Below are positions 51,502 to 61,197 of a stretch of DNA of 64,000 bases, one piece after another. Positions within the stretch are counted from its first letter, which is position 1; each line of letters opens with the position of its first letter. The notes beneath the pieces were generated by a model, which did not search any database, had not been told where the DNA came from, and saw only the letters and a program-made list of their open reading frames with translations. This DNA comes from Agaribacterium haliotis (GTDB taxonomy: Bacteria; Pseudomonadota; Gammaproteobacteria; Pseudomonadales; Cellvibrionaceae): assembly GCF_002312815.1 (NCBI RefSeq), contig NZ_NKQJ01000001.1:310126-374125 (forward strand), given 5' to 3'. A program made the position numbers and the translations under genes.

Positions 51502-52653
51502 TTAAGCTTCACCGAGGCGATCGCGCACAGGGTTGGCATAAGCCTGCAGAAAAATATCGCGCTGGGCGACGGGCACACTCTCAAGGCGCCCTTTAAATAC
51601 CTTTTTTTCGTGCTCAAATGCGCACTGGTCAAAACGCTGCCCGGCTTCACCGACAGCCACCGCCGGCGGCTGGCTTTGCAGCAGCTCGTAGGCAATCGCG
51701 TTGCTCGGCTGCAGCTGATAATTGTTAAGTATCTGTTTATCGAGCTCGGCCGTCACCGCGTCGGTGTCTTCAAACTGCCCGGATAGTAAATCGCCAAAGG
51801 CGACGTGCACATGGCCCTTGTAGCCGGTAATGCCTCTGGCAATGCTGCGCACATCCTCCTGCTCGCCCTTTTCATAGCTGCCGTGCTCACTTTTCATGTA
51901 GAGCTCTCGGGCTTTGTCGGCATCGCAGGGATCGTATTCATAAGAGATAGAAACGGGTACCACACGGGCTTCGGCGATAAACTCCGATAGACTCTGTTTT
52001 TTATCTTTACTCAGCGCCAACATCGAAATAATTGCGCTGTTGGTGCGGTCCAAGCCGTCTTTTGCACGGCCTTCGCGCTGAGCGATCCAGACATTCTCGC
52101 CATCCTCAAGCACACTGTGGCGAATATACGCACTTAAGTTTTTTGCCGCTTTGAGTTTTTCCCGAGGTTTACTTGCCGAGCGATTGACAATAAAACTCTT
52201 ATTCAAACGCATAAGATCGCTGGCAAAAGGTTTGGTCAGCAAGTTATCGCCGATGGCAATACGCAAGGTGCCAAAGCCGGCTCGATAGAGCGCAAGATTC
52301 ACCAGTGCCGGGTCCATCGCAATATCCCGGTGATTGCAGATAAATAGATAACTCTGCTTGCTGTCGAGTTTATCGAGGCCCGAAACACTCATGCTGCTGG
52401 TCGTTTCATCGAGCACGCGAACCAGATGACCTTCAATCGCCGCTTGAAAATCGGCAACGGAGTGAATCGGCGCCCGCACCCGGCGCATGGCAAATTTGAC
52501 CAGCGGCCGCAACAACGCGGCAAAAGCCATGGCTTTTGCCCCAAACTTTAAACGCACGATGGCATCGAGAAACTCCCTGTCACGCAGCAGTCGATCCAGC
52601 ACCTGGTCGACCTCGTCATCGTTGTAGGGGCGAATGTCATCAAAATCAGCCAT
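51502..52653 (-). CDS. PlsC-like acyltransferase
   Basis: A 383-residue cytosolic or membrane-associated acyltransferase of the glycerolphosphate acyltransferase superfamily. The catalytic block is YLFICNHRDIAMDPALVNLAL; the Asp lies at H+6 rather than H+5 as in classical HX4D enzymes, a variant I know from related acyltransferases. Also seen are FIVNRSASKPREKLKAAKNLSAYIR, IWIAQREGRAKDGLDRT-like VWIAQREGRAKDGLD, and VPVSISYEYDPC, typical of this group. It probably acylates a lipid or lysophospholipid, but substrate is unknown. It is transcribed with dinG. The divergent diguanylate cyclase gene begins 179 bp away. Confidence 0.82.
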   Translation of the reverse strand: MADFDDIRPYNDDEVDQVLDRLLRDREFLDAIVRLKFGAKAMAFAALLRPLVKFAMRRVRAPIHSVADFQAAIEGHLVRVLDETTSSMSVSGLDKLDSKQSYLFICNHRDIAMDPALVNLALYRAGFGTLRIAIGDNLLTKPFASDLMRLNKSFIVNRSASKPREKLKAAKNLSAYIRHSVLEDGENVWIAQREGRAKDGLDRTNSAIISMLALSKDKKQSLSEFIAEARVVPVSISYEYDPCDADKARELYMKSEHGSYEKGEQEDVRSIARGITGYKGHVHVAFGDLLSGQFEDTDAVTAELDKQILNNYQLQPSNAIAYELLQSQPPAVAVGEAGQRFDQCAFEHEKKVFKGRLESVPVAQRDIFLQAYANPVRDRLGEA

Positions 52654-52832
52654 CGGTTAGCTGTCCTCAAATAAGCAAAGTTGGTAAAAAGTCGTTAATA
52701 TGCACGGCCGCGCAGCCGCACCCGGCCAAAGGGGCGCCATTATACGGGCAAGATCAAGCAAAAACGATGCTTCGCGCTGCGGCTACACTCAAGGATAGAG
52801 AAAATACTCAACACGGGGTCCACCCAGACCAT

Positions 52833-54119
52833 ATGAACATCTTGTTAGTCGAAGACAGCCCAACCATTCGCGCGGCCATGGAGCACTACATCCGTGCCGC
52901 CGATCACCACTGCCTGATCGCCGAAAACGGCGAAACTGCCGTGCAAATGGTTGAGACTGAGCAGGTCGACTTAATTATTATGGATGTTGAAATGCCCGGC
53001 TTAAACGGCTTTGAAACCACGCGCCTGATACGCGAGCAACTCGGAGACCACTGGATTCCAGTCATTTTTGTCACCGGTTTAAGCGAAGAGAAAAACTTCA
53101 AAGCCGGTATCGACGCCGGTGGCGATGACTACCTGATCAAACCCGTCAGCCCAGTGATCCTCAAAGCCAAAATTCAGGCAATGGAGCGGCTGGTGAACAT
53201 GCGCGATCAACTGCGTGAAGCCAACGACCAGCTGCGCCTGCTCAGTCAGCGCGACGCGCTTACCGGCCTCTACAACCGCCGCTTCTTTGACGACAAAGCC
53301 GACGAACTCTGGCGCCACGCCGCTCGCCACAAACGCCAACTAAGTGTACTGCTACTCGATATTGATCACTTTAAACGCTACAACGACCGCTACGGCCATC
53401 TCGCCGGAGACGAGTGCATCAAAGCCGTTGCCAAGTGTGTTTCCGATACCGCGCACCGCAGCGATGATGTCGCTGCGCGCTTTGGCGGTGAAGAGTTTAT
53501 TATTTTACTGCCCGAGACAGGCTTTGACGGCGCCGAGCACCTCGCGGAACGCTTGCGCGAATCGGTCGAAAAGCTCGACCTTCCCCACGCCGGAAGTAAA
53601 GTTGGCCGGGTAACGGTCAGCGTTGGCGGCGCCAGCCTGCGCTATACCACCGGCTGGCACATGAGCAAGCTGATCGATTACGCCGACAAGGCCCTCTATG
53701 AAAGTAAGAGCAACGGCCGCAACTGCGCACACGTCAGCGAGATTAATAGTCCCCACCAATTGCTGATGATAGAGAGCGAAACATCCATGGCCGATGAGTT
53801 TGCGATTATGCTCGACGGCCACTGTGAGGTGCACACCCTTAACAAAACGCAAGAACTCAATACGGCAGTCAAAGCTAAACGCCCGGAACTCGTAATACTG
53901 GCCATCGAGAATGAGCTCGACGAGAGCATAGGCCTTTATAAACAGTTCTTAGAATTGAGCAAAGAATCGCAAAAGCCACTGGTGCTGCTGTCTGATCTGA
54001 ATAAAGATCGGCTAAAACGTATCGCCCGCACCCTCGGGGCCAAAGGCAGCATCCAAATGCCGATGAGTCAGCACCAACTGATCTCGCGCATTGATCATTT
54101 TTTATTGAGCCCAGAGTAA
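52833..54119 (+). CDS. REC-GGDEF diguanylate cyclase with C-terminal degenerate receiver
   Basis: Start chosen at the ATG at 52833 (MNILLVEDSPTIR), where the receiver domain begins; upstream in-frame sequence is antisense to the acyltransferase gene. The 428-residue protein has a REC domain with phospho-acceptor D51 (LIIMDVEMPG), a short coiled linker (MRDQLREANDQLRLLSQRDALTGLYNRRFF), and a GGDEF domain with active site GGEEF (residues 218-222) and an inhibitory site RxxD (R209-D212) five residues before it. The last ~120 residues are receiver-like but lack the acceptor Asp (LVILAIENELDE). It should make cyclic di-GMP in response to phosphorylation by a kinase encoded elsewhere. Confidence 0.93.
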   Translation: MNILLVEDSPTIRAAMEHYIRAADHHCLIAENGETAVQMVETEQVDLIIMDVEMPGLNGFETTRLIREQLGDHWIPVIFVTGLSEEKNFKAGIDAGGDDYLIKPVSPVILKAKIQAMERLVNMRDQLREANDQLRLLSQRDALTGLYNRRFFDDKADELWRHAARHKRQLSVLLLDIDHFKRYNDRYGHLAGDECIKAVAKCVSDTAHRSDDVAARFGGEEFIILLPETGFDGAEHLAERLRESVEKLDLPHAGSKVGRVTVSVGGASLRYTTGWHMSKLIDYADKALYESKSNGRNCAHVSEINSPHQLLMIESETSMADEFAIMLDGHCEVHTLNKTQELNTAVKAKRPELVILAIENELDESIGLYKQFLELSKESQKPLVLLSDLNKDRLKRIARTLGAKGSIQMPMSQHQLISRIDHFLLSPE

Positions 54120-54202
54120 ACACGCCCCAGCTGAGTAAGGGCTGAATATGCCGCGCACAACACGCAGGCGCAATGAATGCGGTCAATAAACATCAAGCGC
54201 AA

Positions 54203-54228
54203 AAAAGATAAATAGAGCCAACCGGCTC
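54203..54228 (-). terminator. Weak terminator-like hairpin downstream of the EF-hand gene
   Basis: GAGCC / GGCTC with an AACC loop (54215-54228), followed on the minus strand by a T/A-rich tail TATTTATCTTTTTT. Short stem, so function is uncertain. Confidence 0.5.
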
Positions 54229-54238
54229 CAGGCGGGCT

Positions 54239-54706
54239 TTAGTCGAGCGAGCCGCGCACGCACAGCCATAAAAAACAGGCATCCGCTTCGGGTTTGAGCT
54301 GCGCTGTTTCACTGTTTTCGGGCTGACTGATCTCGTCACCGCTAACCTGGCCATCGCCGTTGTGATCCATACGCTCAAAACTACCGAGATAACTGGCGTA
54401 TTCATCACCACTCAGGCGGCCGTCTTGGTCCTGATCGAGCTTATCAAAACGAGCCTTTAACAGCGGCAAGCGTTTTTTGTGATCAAGCTCTTCGTATTCA
54501 ATAAAGCTGACTTCGCCATCGGCATCGATATCCATGCGCTCAAACGCTTGTTTTCGCTTGAGTTCTACTTCATCGGCGCTGATAACACGATCTCCATTGG
54601 CATCGTAACGAGCCAACAGACGCTGATCCTCAGCACTGAGTCCCTCCGCCAGCACGTGCATTGACAATATCAACACAGCTGACCCTAGAAAGGAGCGTAG
54701 AAACAT
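54239..54706 (-). CDS. Exported EF-hand calcium-binding protein
   Basis: A 155-residue protein with a signal peptide (about residues 1-20, ending VLA). Four EF-hand-type loops follow: DANGDRVISADE, DIDADGEVSFIE, DQDQDGRLSGDE and DHNGDGQVSGDE, each with the Asp/Asn at positions 1, 3, 5 and Glu at 12. The C-terminal tail contains CFLWLC with two cysteines. It probably binds calcium in the periplasm or outside the cell; partner unknown. It is monocistronic, convergent with the diguanylate cyclase gene. Confidence 0.88.
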   Translation of the reverse strand: MFLRSFLGSAVLILSMHVLAEGLSAEDQRLLARYDANGDRVISADEVELKRKQAFERMDIDADGEVSFIEYEELDHKKRLPLLKARFDKLDQDQDGRLSGDEYASYLGSFERMDHNGDGQVSGDEISQPENSETAQLKPEADACFLWLCVRGSLD

Positions 54707-54971
54707 AAATGTAGTACCCGTCTAACCTTCTTTATTGTTTGACTTAAATAATAGCCTTTGGTTCACATACAAAACCACAACTAACTCACAGTTTAAAGTG
54801 TGTTTATAGACAGATATGAGCTAGCGCAAGTCTCAAACTAAGCTTAAGCCCATAAGGCATACATTGGCATGCTTAACGTCACAAAAACCACAAGACTGAA
54901 CTGAGAAATTCACTCCGGCCCAAAGCGTATATACAGCTGCGTTGAAGCAGCGAACGCCACACTACGTTGCA

Positions 54972-55982
54972 TTAAGTGCGGCGGTGATACCAGTTCACTT
55001 CTCTGGCACTCGCATCCACTTGGTCGGCAACATCGAGAATCAATGCAAATAACGCCATGCGTACCAACACACCGTTATCCGCCTGGCGGAAAATCGCCAG
55101 ATTGGGGTTTTGATTCAGATCGTTGTCGAGCTCGTTGGCCGCCGAGCGCGAATCCCTTGGCAACGGGTGCATAATAACGGTGTTAGGTTGGCAGTAGCGT
55201 GTATAAATCTGCTGGTTTAAACGAAAGCGCCCCCGGTATAAATCGGCCTCCTCCTGGGAATCAAAGCGCTCTTCTTGAATACGCGTCGAATAGACAATAT
55301 CAACCTGGCCGATACCGTCGGTTAACTCGTGGCTGACCTCGACACTGTGCCCCGCCGCGCGCATCTCCTCGATATAACGCTCAGGCATGCTGAGCTCTTC
55401 GGGCGATACGAGAACAACATGAATATTTCGATACAGGCGCAGCAGCCGAATTAAGCTGTGCACGGTGCGGCCAAATTTCAGATCGCCAATCATCGCAATG
55501 CGCAGGCCGTCGAGCTCTCGCCCGCGCGCGCCGAGCTCTTTTTGAATCGTGTAAAGGTCAAGCAGGGCCTGGCTCGGATGCTCATTCGCGCCATCGCCAC
55601 CGTTGACAACCGGAACTCGGCTCGCCGCGGCAAATTCACCCACCGAGCCCGACTCCGGATGGCGCATACATATAACATCGCTGTAGCCGCTTAGCACACG
55701 CGCAGTATCGTAGAGGCTTTCGCCTTTGGCGATGGCGGAACTCTTAAAACCGGTGGTCTCTCTGACTTCCCCGCCGAGCAGGTTAAAAGCACAGCCAAAA
55801 CTCACCCGCGTGCGTGTGCTCGGCTCAAAAAACATATTGCCGAGAATCGCCCCCTCAAGCACACGGGTAACTAGGCGACGCTTGGCGTAGGGCTCCATGC
55901 GATCCGCCACTGCAAATATTTGCTCAATGTCTCCGCGTTCAAACTGATCGACCGACAAAATACTTGCTCCGGCAAAATCCAC
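54972..55982 (-). CDS. pyrB: Aspartate carbamoyltransferase
   Basis: A 336-residue ATCase, the second step of pyrimidine synthesis: carbamoyl phosphate plus aspartate to carbamoylaspartate. Carbamoyl-phosphate contacts are in MFFEPSTRTRVSF, and further motifs are NGGDGANEHPSQALLDLYTI, MIGDLKFGRTVHSLIRLL, and MHPLPRD. It is slightly longer than E. coli PyrB (about 311), and no pyrI regulatory or pyrC-like gene is adjacent. An ornithine carbamoyltransferase is excluded by the SSAIAKGESLYDTARVLSGY and HPLPRDSRSA segments. Confidence 0.93.
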   Translation of the reverse strand: MDFAGASILSVDQFERGDIEQIFAVADRMEPYAKRRLVTRVLEGAILGNMFFEPSTRTRVSFGCAFNLLGGEVRETTGFKSSAIAKGESLYDTARVLSGYSDVICMRHPESGSVGEFAAASRVPVVNGGDGANEHPSQALLDLYTIQKELGARGRELDGLRIAMIGDLKFGRTVHSLIRLLRLYRNIHVVLVSPEELSMPERYIEEMRAAGHSVEVSHELTDGIGQVDIVYSTRIQEERFDSQEEADLYRGRFRLNQQIYTRYCQPNTVIMHPLPRDSRSAANELDNDLNQNPNLAIFRQADNGVLVRMALFALILDVADQVDASAREVNWYHRRT

Positions 55983-56175
55983 AGGACCACCCCCTTCTCT
56001 TTGGCTAAATTTAAACGGCGGCTATTGTAGCGCCGTTAAGGCTCAGCGCCCACGCTTTTTGCCAGTATATTAAAGAGGAAACTTAAGCCCTCAGAGTCTA
56101 AGCTGAAGCTAATAACGCCGCTGCAGCTGTGCGCAACGTCGGCGTTGCCAGTATCCACTATGCGATGGGCTGCCA

Positions 56176-57054
56176 ATGACACAAGCGCTGCCAGACAAAC
56201 TCTATTTATACTGCCCTCCTGCCGAGGCCTTGACCGTGCTGAGCTCCGCAAAGCTCAACACCCTCAGTTGTGACAAGATTAACCAGTTTTTTGAGCTCGG
56301 CGCAGAGCAACACGCAGTGACGGATGTCGACAAGTTGCGCCGCAGCGCTATTCGCCACAGTATTTCCTTAATATTTGGCCCCAATGCGCCGCAGGGTGAT
56401 ACCGCGCTGATCAATGCCATCAAACGCTGGCGCGACAGCGAGCGCTTCGCCACCCCGGACGAAGCCGAAACAGTACTAAACGAGCTGTTTGAAAAAATGC
56501 TCGATCAGTACGTCAACGAGCGCCAAGCTCAGCTCGAGCAGTGGCACAAGCAAGCGCAAAAACTGCGTATCGTACCGCTGTACGAAAAATACGACGATCT
56601 TAAGTTGCTCGCCGAGCACGGCGATAACAGCGGCTGTGTGGTGTTGTGTTTTGAAGTCAATCAAGGCAGCGCCTGGCGCTTAGTTCGAGCGGTGGACTAT
56701 CGCGATAGCCGGCCTGAAATATTGAGTTTAAAAGAGCAGCTCGCTGCCCTTATATACGGCAACAAACTCAACCCGGCAAATAAACTGCTGGAAAAGCTCA
56801 GTATTCGAGCTCGCGTGTTTCGCAGCGAAGCCCAGTGGCGCAGTTTTTACCCCGACGGCGACACCCAGCTCACGCTCGACGACTGTGCACTAAGCCGCGT
56901 ATATTTGGGGCCAGAACTTAAAAGCGAAGTCGCTGAGCAAATAACGGCGCTGAGCAGCGACAAACTCAGCCATATAAAGCTCTACCAACTTGATTTTGCA
57001 GAGGCGAGCTACGAAATAAAAGCCCGGGCGCTTAAACCAGACAACGATAAATAA
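56176..57054 (+). CDS. Unknown 292-residue protein
   Basis: A cytosolic protein without signal peptide or membrane segment and without a family I recognise. It is rich in charged residues. The N-terminal half is helical with KLRRSAIRHSISLIFGPNAPQGDTALINAIKRWRDSERFATPDEAETVLNELFEKMLDQYVNERQAQLEQWHKQAQ. The middle contains PLYEKYDDLKLLAEHGDNSGCVVLCFEVNQ, and the end is KIRARVF-like LSIRARVFRSEAQWRSF. The codon use and open frame support a real gene. It is convergent with the GST gene (48 bp) and divergent from pyrB (193 bp). Confidence 0.7.
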   Translation: MTQALPDKLYLYCPPAEALTVLSSAKLNTLSCDKINQFFELGAEQHAVTDVDKLRRSAIRHSISLIFGPNAPQGDTALINAIKRWRDSERFATPDEAETVLNELFEKMLDQYVNERQAQLEQWHKQAQKLRIVPLYEKYDDLKLLAEHGDNSGCVVLCFEVNQGSAWRLVRAVDYRDSRPEILSLKEQLAALIYGNKLNPANKLLEKLSIRARVFRSEAQWRSFYPDGDTQLTLDDCALSRVYLGPELKSEVAEQITALSSDKLSHIKLYQLDFAEASYEIKARALKPDNDK

Positions 57055-57102
57055 TAACAACGGATATCAAGCCCTAAAAAAGAAAGCCTGTAACACTCAC
57101 CC

Positions 57103-57834
57103 TTAACGATACCGCGCATAAATCTGGCTCACCCAAAGCTGCATTTTTTTATAGGCTTTGACTTCATCTTTAAGCTCAAGCGGAAGGTTTTCCGGCCAGT
57201 GCAGACCGTATTTTCCCGGTTGAAACAACGGTGCCCACAGTGCGGCAACGGCTAAATCTGCTCGGCTGAAATTATCACCAACTAACTTGCTGTTGTCTTT
57301 GTCAAAAAGCAAAGGTGCCAGGGTTTCATTCGCCTCGGCCAGCTTTTCGCGTGCATTTGCAAGCGCCTTCTCGTCGAGCACCAGAGTTTTTCGAAGCGCT
57401 GCAGTAATCGCCGGGTAGGCGCGTTTAAGGTAGAATTTACTGTACCAGGGGCCGCCCTCGGCAAACATTGGCAACAATATATCGGGCCGGTCTAACAGCG
57501 CTTTATAAATCAGCACCTGTACGCTCGGGCCTATATGTTCAGAGGCCCAGCGCTCCCATTCACAAGCCTTAGCGGCAAGCTCTGACTGCTCGGGGGTCAA
57601 TAAAAATCGCGGATACTCGGCATCGAGGTAAGTAATAATTTGTGCAGAGTCGCTAACAGCGTTGTTTACATCTTTGATCACCGGCACCAAGCTCTGGCCG
57701 CTTAGCTTTCTCATCTTTTTTATATGTAAACCGGGCAACACGTTACAAATTTTGTGCGGCAAGCGCTTGTAGGCGAGCGCCCAGCGAACTTTTTCACAAT
57801 AGTGAGAAACAGGGAACTGATAGAGGCGAATCAT
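57103..57834 (-). CDS. Glutathione S-transferase-like protein
   Basis: A 243-residue GST-fold protein. The thioredoxin-like N-terminal domain starts IRLYQFPVSHYCEKVRWALAYKR (a Cys near residue 13) and has the SLVPVIKD and SDSAQIITYLDAEYP elements that bind glutathione in this family. The C-terminal helical domain starts about residue 90 (LAAKACEWERWASEHIG) and contains FSRADLAVAALWAPLFQPGKYGLHWP. Its substrate is unknown. It is 6 bp downstream of the exonuclease I gene and shares its transcription unit. Confidence 0.88.
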   Translation of the reverse strand: MIRLYQFPVSHYCEKVRWALAYKRLPHKICNVLPGLHIKKMRKLSGQSLVPVIKDVNNAVSDSAQIITYLDAEYPRFLLTPEQSELAAKACEWERWASEHIGPSVQVLIYKALLDRPDILLPMFAEGGPWYSKFYLKRAYPAITAALRKTLVLDEKALANAREKLAEANETLAPLLFDKDNSKLVGDNFSRADLAVAALWAPLFQPGKYGLHWPENLPLELKDEVKAYKKMQLWVSQIYARYR

Positions 57835-57840
57835 TTAGCA

Positions 57841-59280
57841 CTACCTTTTATTCGTTAAATACTGGTTGGCGAGCCCATCGGCCCAAGCTTCGAGCTCACC
57901 AAGCACCGACACCGCGCGGTCATCGAGCTCGCGTTCAGCGCGCAGAGCATGAATGCGCTGCTTTAACTGCGCACAGCTCTGAATGCCAGGCTCACCATCG
58001 CGCAGCCGCTGAGCGACAAACTGCTGCCACAGATTTCGCTCAGCCTCACTTAGTAGCTCGGGGAAATTGCGCGCTTTATAGCGCGGTAATATGTCATTTA
58101 AACGTTGATCGGCAAAGTGCCACGGGGCCTCAACCCACGCATCGGCACCGGCTTCGCGCAATAGTTTCATTGTGTGTTTATCGGCGTCGCCAATAAAACC
58201 GTCGTAGAGCTGCTGTTCGGCATCATCTCGCTTGGCAAAATTTTGCTCGCTAAATACCTCGCGCAACTTGAACTCAAGCTCCATACCCAGCAATTTTTGC
58301 CAGTGCTTTTCACAGCGCTGCCTGTCGATGCCGAGCCGAGCTGCCGCCTTTTCATCAAGCATGCGCGTCGGCAATAAAATCGGGCATTTATTTAAATGCA
58401 CTAATTTCAATGGCAAACGCTCTTGCCCTTCGGGCAATTCGCTCTGTGCGCTAAAAACACGTTGACGAATTTGTTCAGCATTTAAGTTTTCCAAGGCTGC
58501 CGGGTCAACACTGAGCTCAAAACATATGACGGCATTGTTGTTTTGCGGATGCGCCGCAAGCGGCACAATAAGGCCCGCGCAACCGCGGCTAGCGGGGAAT
58601 TTTGAACTGATATGCAAAAGTGGTTTGCGCGAGCGCACATCAATCATTTTTGCGGCGCTTTTTTTTGTTCGCTGAGCGTAAACATAGTTATACAGCTCAG
58701 GTTTTAGCTGCCTGACTTTACGCGCCAGCTGAATGCTCGCCTCAACGTCGGAGTACGCGTCGTGAGCGGCTCCGTGGCTGATACCGTTGGCTGCGGTTAA
58801 CAACTCAAGTCGAAAACTCGGCTTGCCATCCACCTCTGGCCAGTGAATACCCTCAGGCCTAAGCGCGTAGACCAGGCGCATCATATCGATGATATCCCAG
58901 CGCCCATTGCCGTAACGCCACTCCCGCTCATAGGGCTCATAAAAATTGCGATAAAGGCTATAGCGCGTCATTTCATCGTCGAAACGCAAACTGTTGTAGC
59001 CTACGCCAACGGTTCCCGGCGTCGCCAACTCGCGATGAATTTCGCGCATAAAACGGTATTCCGGTAACCCTTTTTGTTGCGCAAGTTGAGGGCTGATACC
59101 GGTAACCAGGCAGGCCTCGGCGTGAGGTAAAACATCCTCAGCCGGCTTACAGTAGAGCACCAGCGGCTCGGAAATAATATTGAGCTCTTCATCTGTGCGC
59201 ACGCCGGCAAACTGCGCCGGCCGATCGACCGAAGGATTGGCCCCCCAGCTTTCGTAGTCGTGCCAATACAGTGTTGTCAT
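57841..59280 (-). CDS. sbcB: Exodeoxyribonuclease I
   Basis: Start chosen at the ATG at 59280 (MTTLYWHDYESWG), with a GGGGG ribosome site; an ATG 12 bp upstream is possible. The 479-residue 3'-5' single-strand exonuclease has DEDDh-type motifs: HDYESWG (Exo I), VGYNSLRFDDEMTRYSLYRNFYEPY (Exo II) and HGAAHDAYSDVEASIQLARK (Exo III), with the SH3-like and helical C-terminal domains. ExoI acts in mismatch repair and recombination, so it works with MutS encoded elsewhere in this window. Confidence 0.95.
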   Translation of the reverse strand: MTTLYWHDYESWGANPSVDRPAQFAGVRTDEELNIISEPLVLYCKPAEDVLPHAEACLVTGISPQLAQQKGLPEYRFMREIHRELATPGTVGVGYNSLRFDDEMTRYSLYRNFYEPYEREWRYGNGRWDIIDMMRLVYALRPEGIHWPEVDGKPSFRLELLTAANGISHGAAHDAYSDVEASIQLARKVRQLKPELYNYVYAQRTKKSAAKMIDVRSRKPLLHISSKFPASRGCAGLIVPLAAHPQNNNAVICFELSVDPAALENLNAEQIRQRVFSAQSELPEGQERLPLKLVHLNKCPILLPTRMLDEKAAARLGIDRQRCEKHWQKLLGMELEFKLREVFSEQNFAKRDDAEQQLYDGFIGDADKHTMKLLREAGADAWVEAPWHFADQRLNDILPRYKARNFPELLSEAERNLWQQFVAQRLRDGEPGIQSCAQLKQRIHALRAERELDDRAVSVLGELEAWADGLANQYLTNKR

Positions 59281-59466
59281 GCATGCCCCCATTATTCATC
59301 GCCGCGCGCCAATTCGCGGCCGCGCAGAAATCCGCTATGGTCTCCTCTGGCGACAGAAAGTCAAGCCGGCCCTTGCCGGGCTCAGTGATTAGCCCCTTAT
59401 TGCACACAGCGCGCCCAGGTATTGCCCGCTATGCTAAGTGAAACGCTACCGTAAATAGGCGCTGAT

Positions 59467-61197
59467 ATGAGTGAACTTGAGCTGCCCGGCTACGATATTC
59501 TTGAGCGCATCGGCCGCGGCGGCATGGCTTCTGTATTTCGGGCCCGCCAGCACACCTTCGACCGCGACGTTGCGCTAAAAATACTAAAACCAGAGCTCAG
59601 TGAAGACGAACAGTTTTGCCAGCGCTTTGTGCAAGAAAGTCTTATTGTTGCCAAGCTGCATCACAGCCACATTGTGCAGGTCTACGATGTCGGCGAATAC
59701 CAACAGCATTTTTTTATTGCGATGGAGTACCTGCACGGCGGCGACTTAAAGCAGCGCTTAAAGCATGGGCTCAGCGTCCAAGACAGTGTCGTTATTATGC
59801 GTCAGGCCGCATCCGCGCTCGAGTTTGCCCACCGCAAAGGCATCATTCACAGAGACATCAAGCCCGATAACATTATGTTTCGCGAAGACGGCGCCGCCGT
59901 GCTCACCGACTTTGGTATCGCCAAAGAAATTAACTCGGATATCAACCTGACGCAAACAGGGCTGGTTGTCGGCACCCCTAAATATATGGCGCCGGAACAA
60001 ATACGCGGCGCAGCGCCGAGTGCCCAGGCCGATATCTACAGTTTAGGCATTCTTTTATTTCAGTGCCTGTGCAACAAAGTTCCATTTGATGGTGCGGACA
60101 TGGTTGCAACCGCGTATCAGCACTTTAGCGCCCCCGTGCCGACACTGCCAAAAGACCTGGCGGTGTTCCAAAACATGTTAGAGAGCATGCTTGCTAAAAA
60201 AGTCGAGCAGCGCTGCCAAAGCGCAGCCGATGTAGTACGCCAACTAGATGCCATCGATACCCGTGAGCTGCCTCAAATAAACAACCTTGAGCGAGAGCGA
60301 CTGTTCCACAAGCCGGAGTCCGACCTAACTGTCACACTCGTGGCCGGCGTCGATGACGAAGCAGATAGCTCACTCACAAATGAGCGCCCCCTGCGCGCCA
60401 GTGCCGCTGCAAACTCAGATACAAGTGATAGCAGCACCGCAGCTACAAACAGCAAAAATCAATCACAGCCGACAGCCCAGCCCAGGCACACACCGGATCA
60501 CCAAGCTCGGCAGACGCCGCAAAAAAAAGCGCGCCGCTTCGCCATTTACACAAGCATTTTTATTGCCAGCGCATTGGGTTTAAGTTTGGCTTTGCTGGAT
60601 AAAAACGAACCACTGCCCGAGCTACAAGAAGCACACAGCAAAGCGATGGGAAATAAGGCCCAGCAAATAAACGCAGGCCAGCGATTAATTATTAAGCGTT
60701 TATTAAACGAAGCTCAAGACGATATTCAAGAAAAGCGTTTAACCAGCCCGGTAAGCAATAACGCTTACGACAAACTCACACGCATACTTAAACTGGACCC
60801 AAAAAATCCCCAGGCACAGGCGGCCATGAGTCAAATCGCCGAGCTCTATGTAAAACTTGCCGAAGCAGCACTGCAACAAAACCAGCTGGCGCTTGCCGAG
60901 CAGCAATTAAAGCTCGCCGAAAAAACAGGCGTAAACTTGCCTGAAGCCAACAAAGTCTCTGCCCGGCTATCACAACAAAAACGGCAACAACAAAACCGAC
61001 AAAGCGAGCTTGCGTCAATGGAGCACAGTTTGCGCATTGATGCACTGCTGCGCAGCGCAGCTCTGGATCTCGATGAAGGCCGGGTGGATGAACCGCCCGG
61101 CGACAACGCGAAAGAAAAGTATGAAAAAGTGCTCGAGCTTGAACCAAATAACAACGAAGCTTTACAGGCGCTCAAAAAGCTTAAAACGTACCACTAA
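59467..61197 (+). CDS. Membrane-anchored PknB-type Ser/Thr protein kinase with TPR-like C-terminal region
   Basis: A 576-residue eukaryote-like kinase. Catalytic domain: glycine-rich loop [12 protein letters not shown] (residues 16-27), Lys in VALKILKP (K38), catalytic HRDIKPDN (D130), DFG in LTDFGIAKE, and a P+1-region [11 protein letters not shown]. After a Ser/Thr/Asn-rich linker a membrane helix lies at about residues 357-378 ([20 protein letters not shown]). The outer region has TPR-like helical repeats ([23 protein letters not shown], and [19 protein letters not shown]). It is a sensor kinase for an unknown signal. Convergent with the chemoreceptor gene, whose stop overlaps its own by two bases. 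Confidence 0.92.
   Translation: MSELELPGYDILERIGRGGMASVFRARQHTFDRDVALKILKPELSEDEQFCQRFVQESLIVAKLHHSHIVQVYDVGEYQQHFFIAMEYLHGGDLKQRLKHGLSVQDSVVIMRQAASALEFAHRKGIIHRDIKPDNIMFREDGAAVLTDFGIAKEINSDINLTQTGLVVGTPKYMAPEQIRGAAPSAQADIYSLGILLFQCLCNKVPFDGADMVATAYQHFSAPVPTLPKDLAVFQNMLESMLAKKVEQRCQSAADVVRQLDAIDTRELPQINNLERERLFHKPESDLTVTLVAGVDDEADSSLTNERPLRASAAANSDTSDSSTAATNSKNQSQPTAQPRHTPDHQARQTPQKKARRFAIYTSIFIASALGLSLALLDKNEPLPELQEAHSKAMGNKAQQINAGQRLIIKRLLNEAQDDIQEKRLTSPVSNNAYDKLTRILKLDPKNPQAQAAMSQIAELYVKLAEAALQQNQLALAEQQLKLAEKTGVNLPEANKVSARLSQQKRQQQNRQSELASMEHSLRIDALLRSAALDLDEGRVDEPPGDNAKEKYEKVLELEPNNNEALQALKKLKTYH

Noticed and set aside
52536..52832. N-terminal extension of the GGDEF protein
   Set aside because: The segment is antisense to the acyltransferase gene and the receiver domain starts cleanly at 52833.
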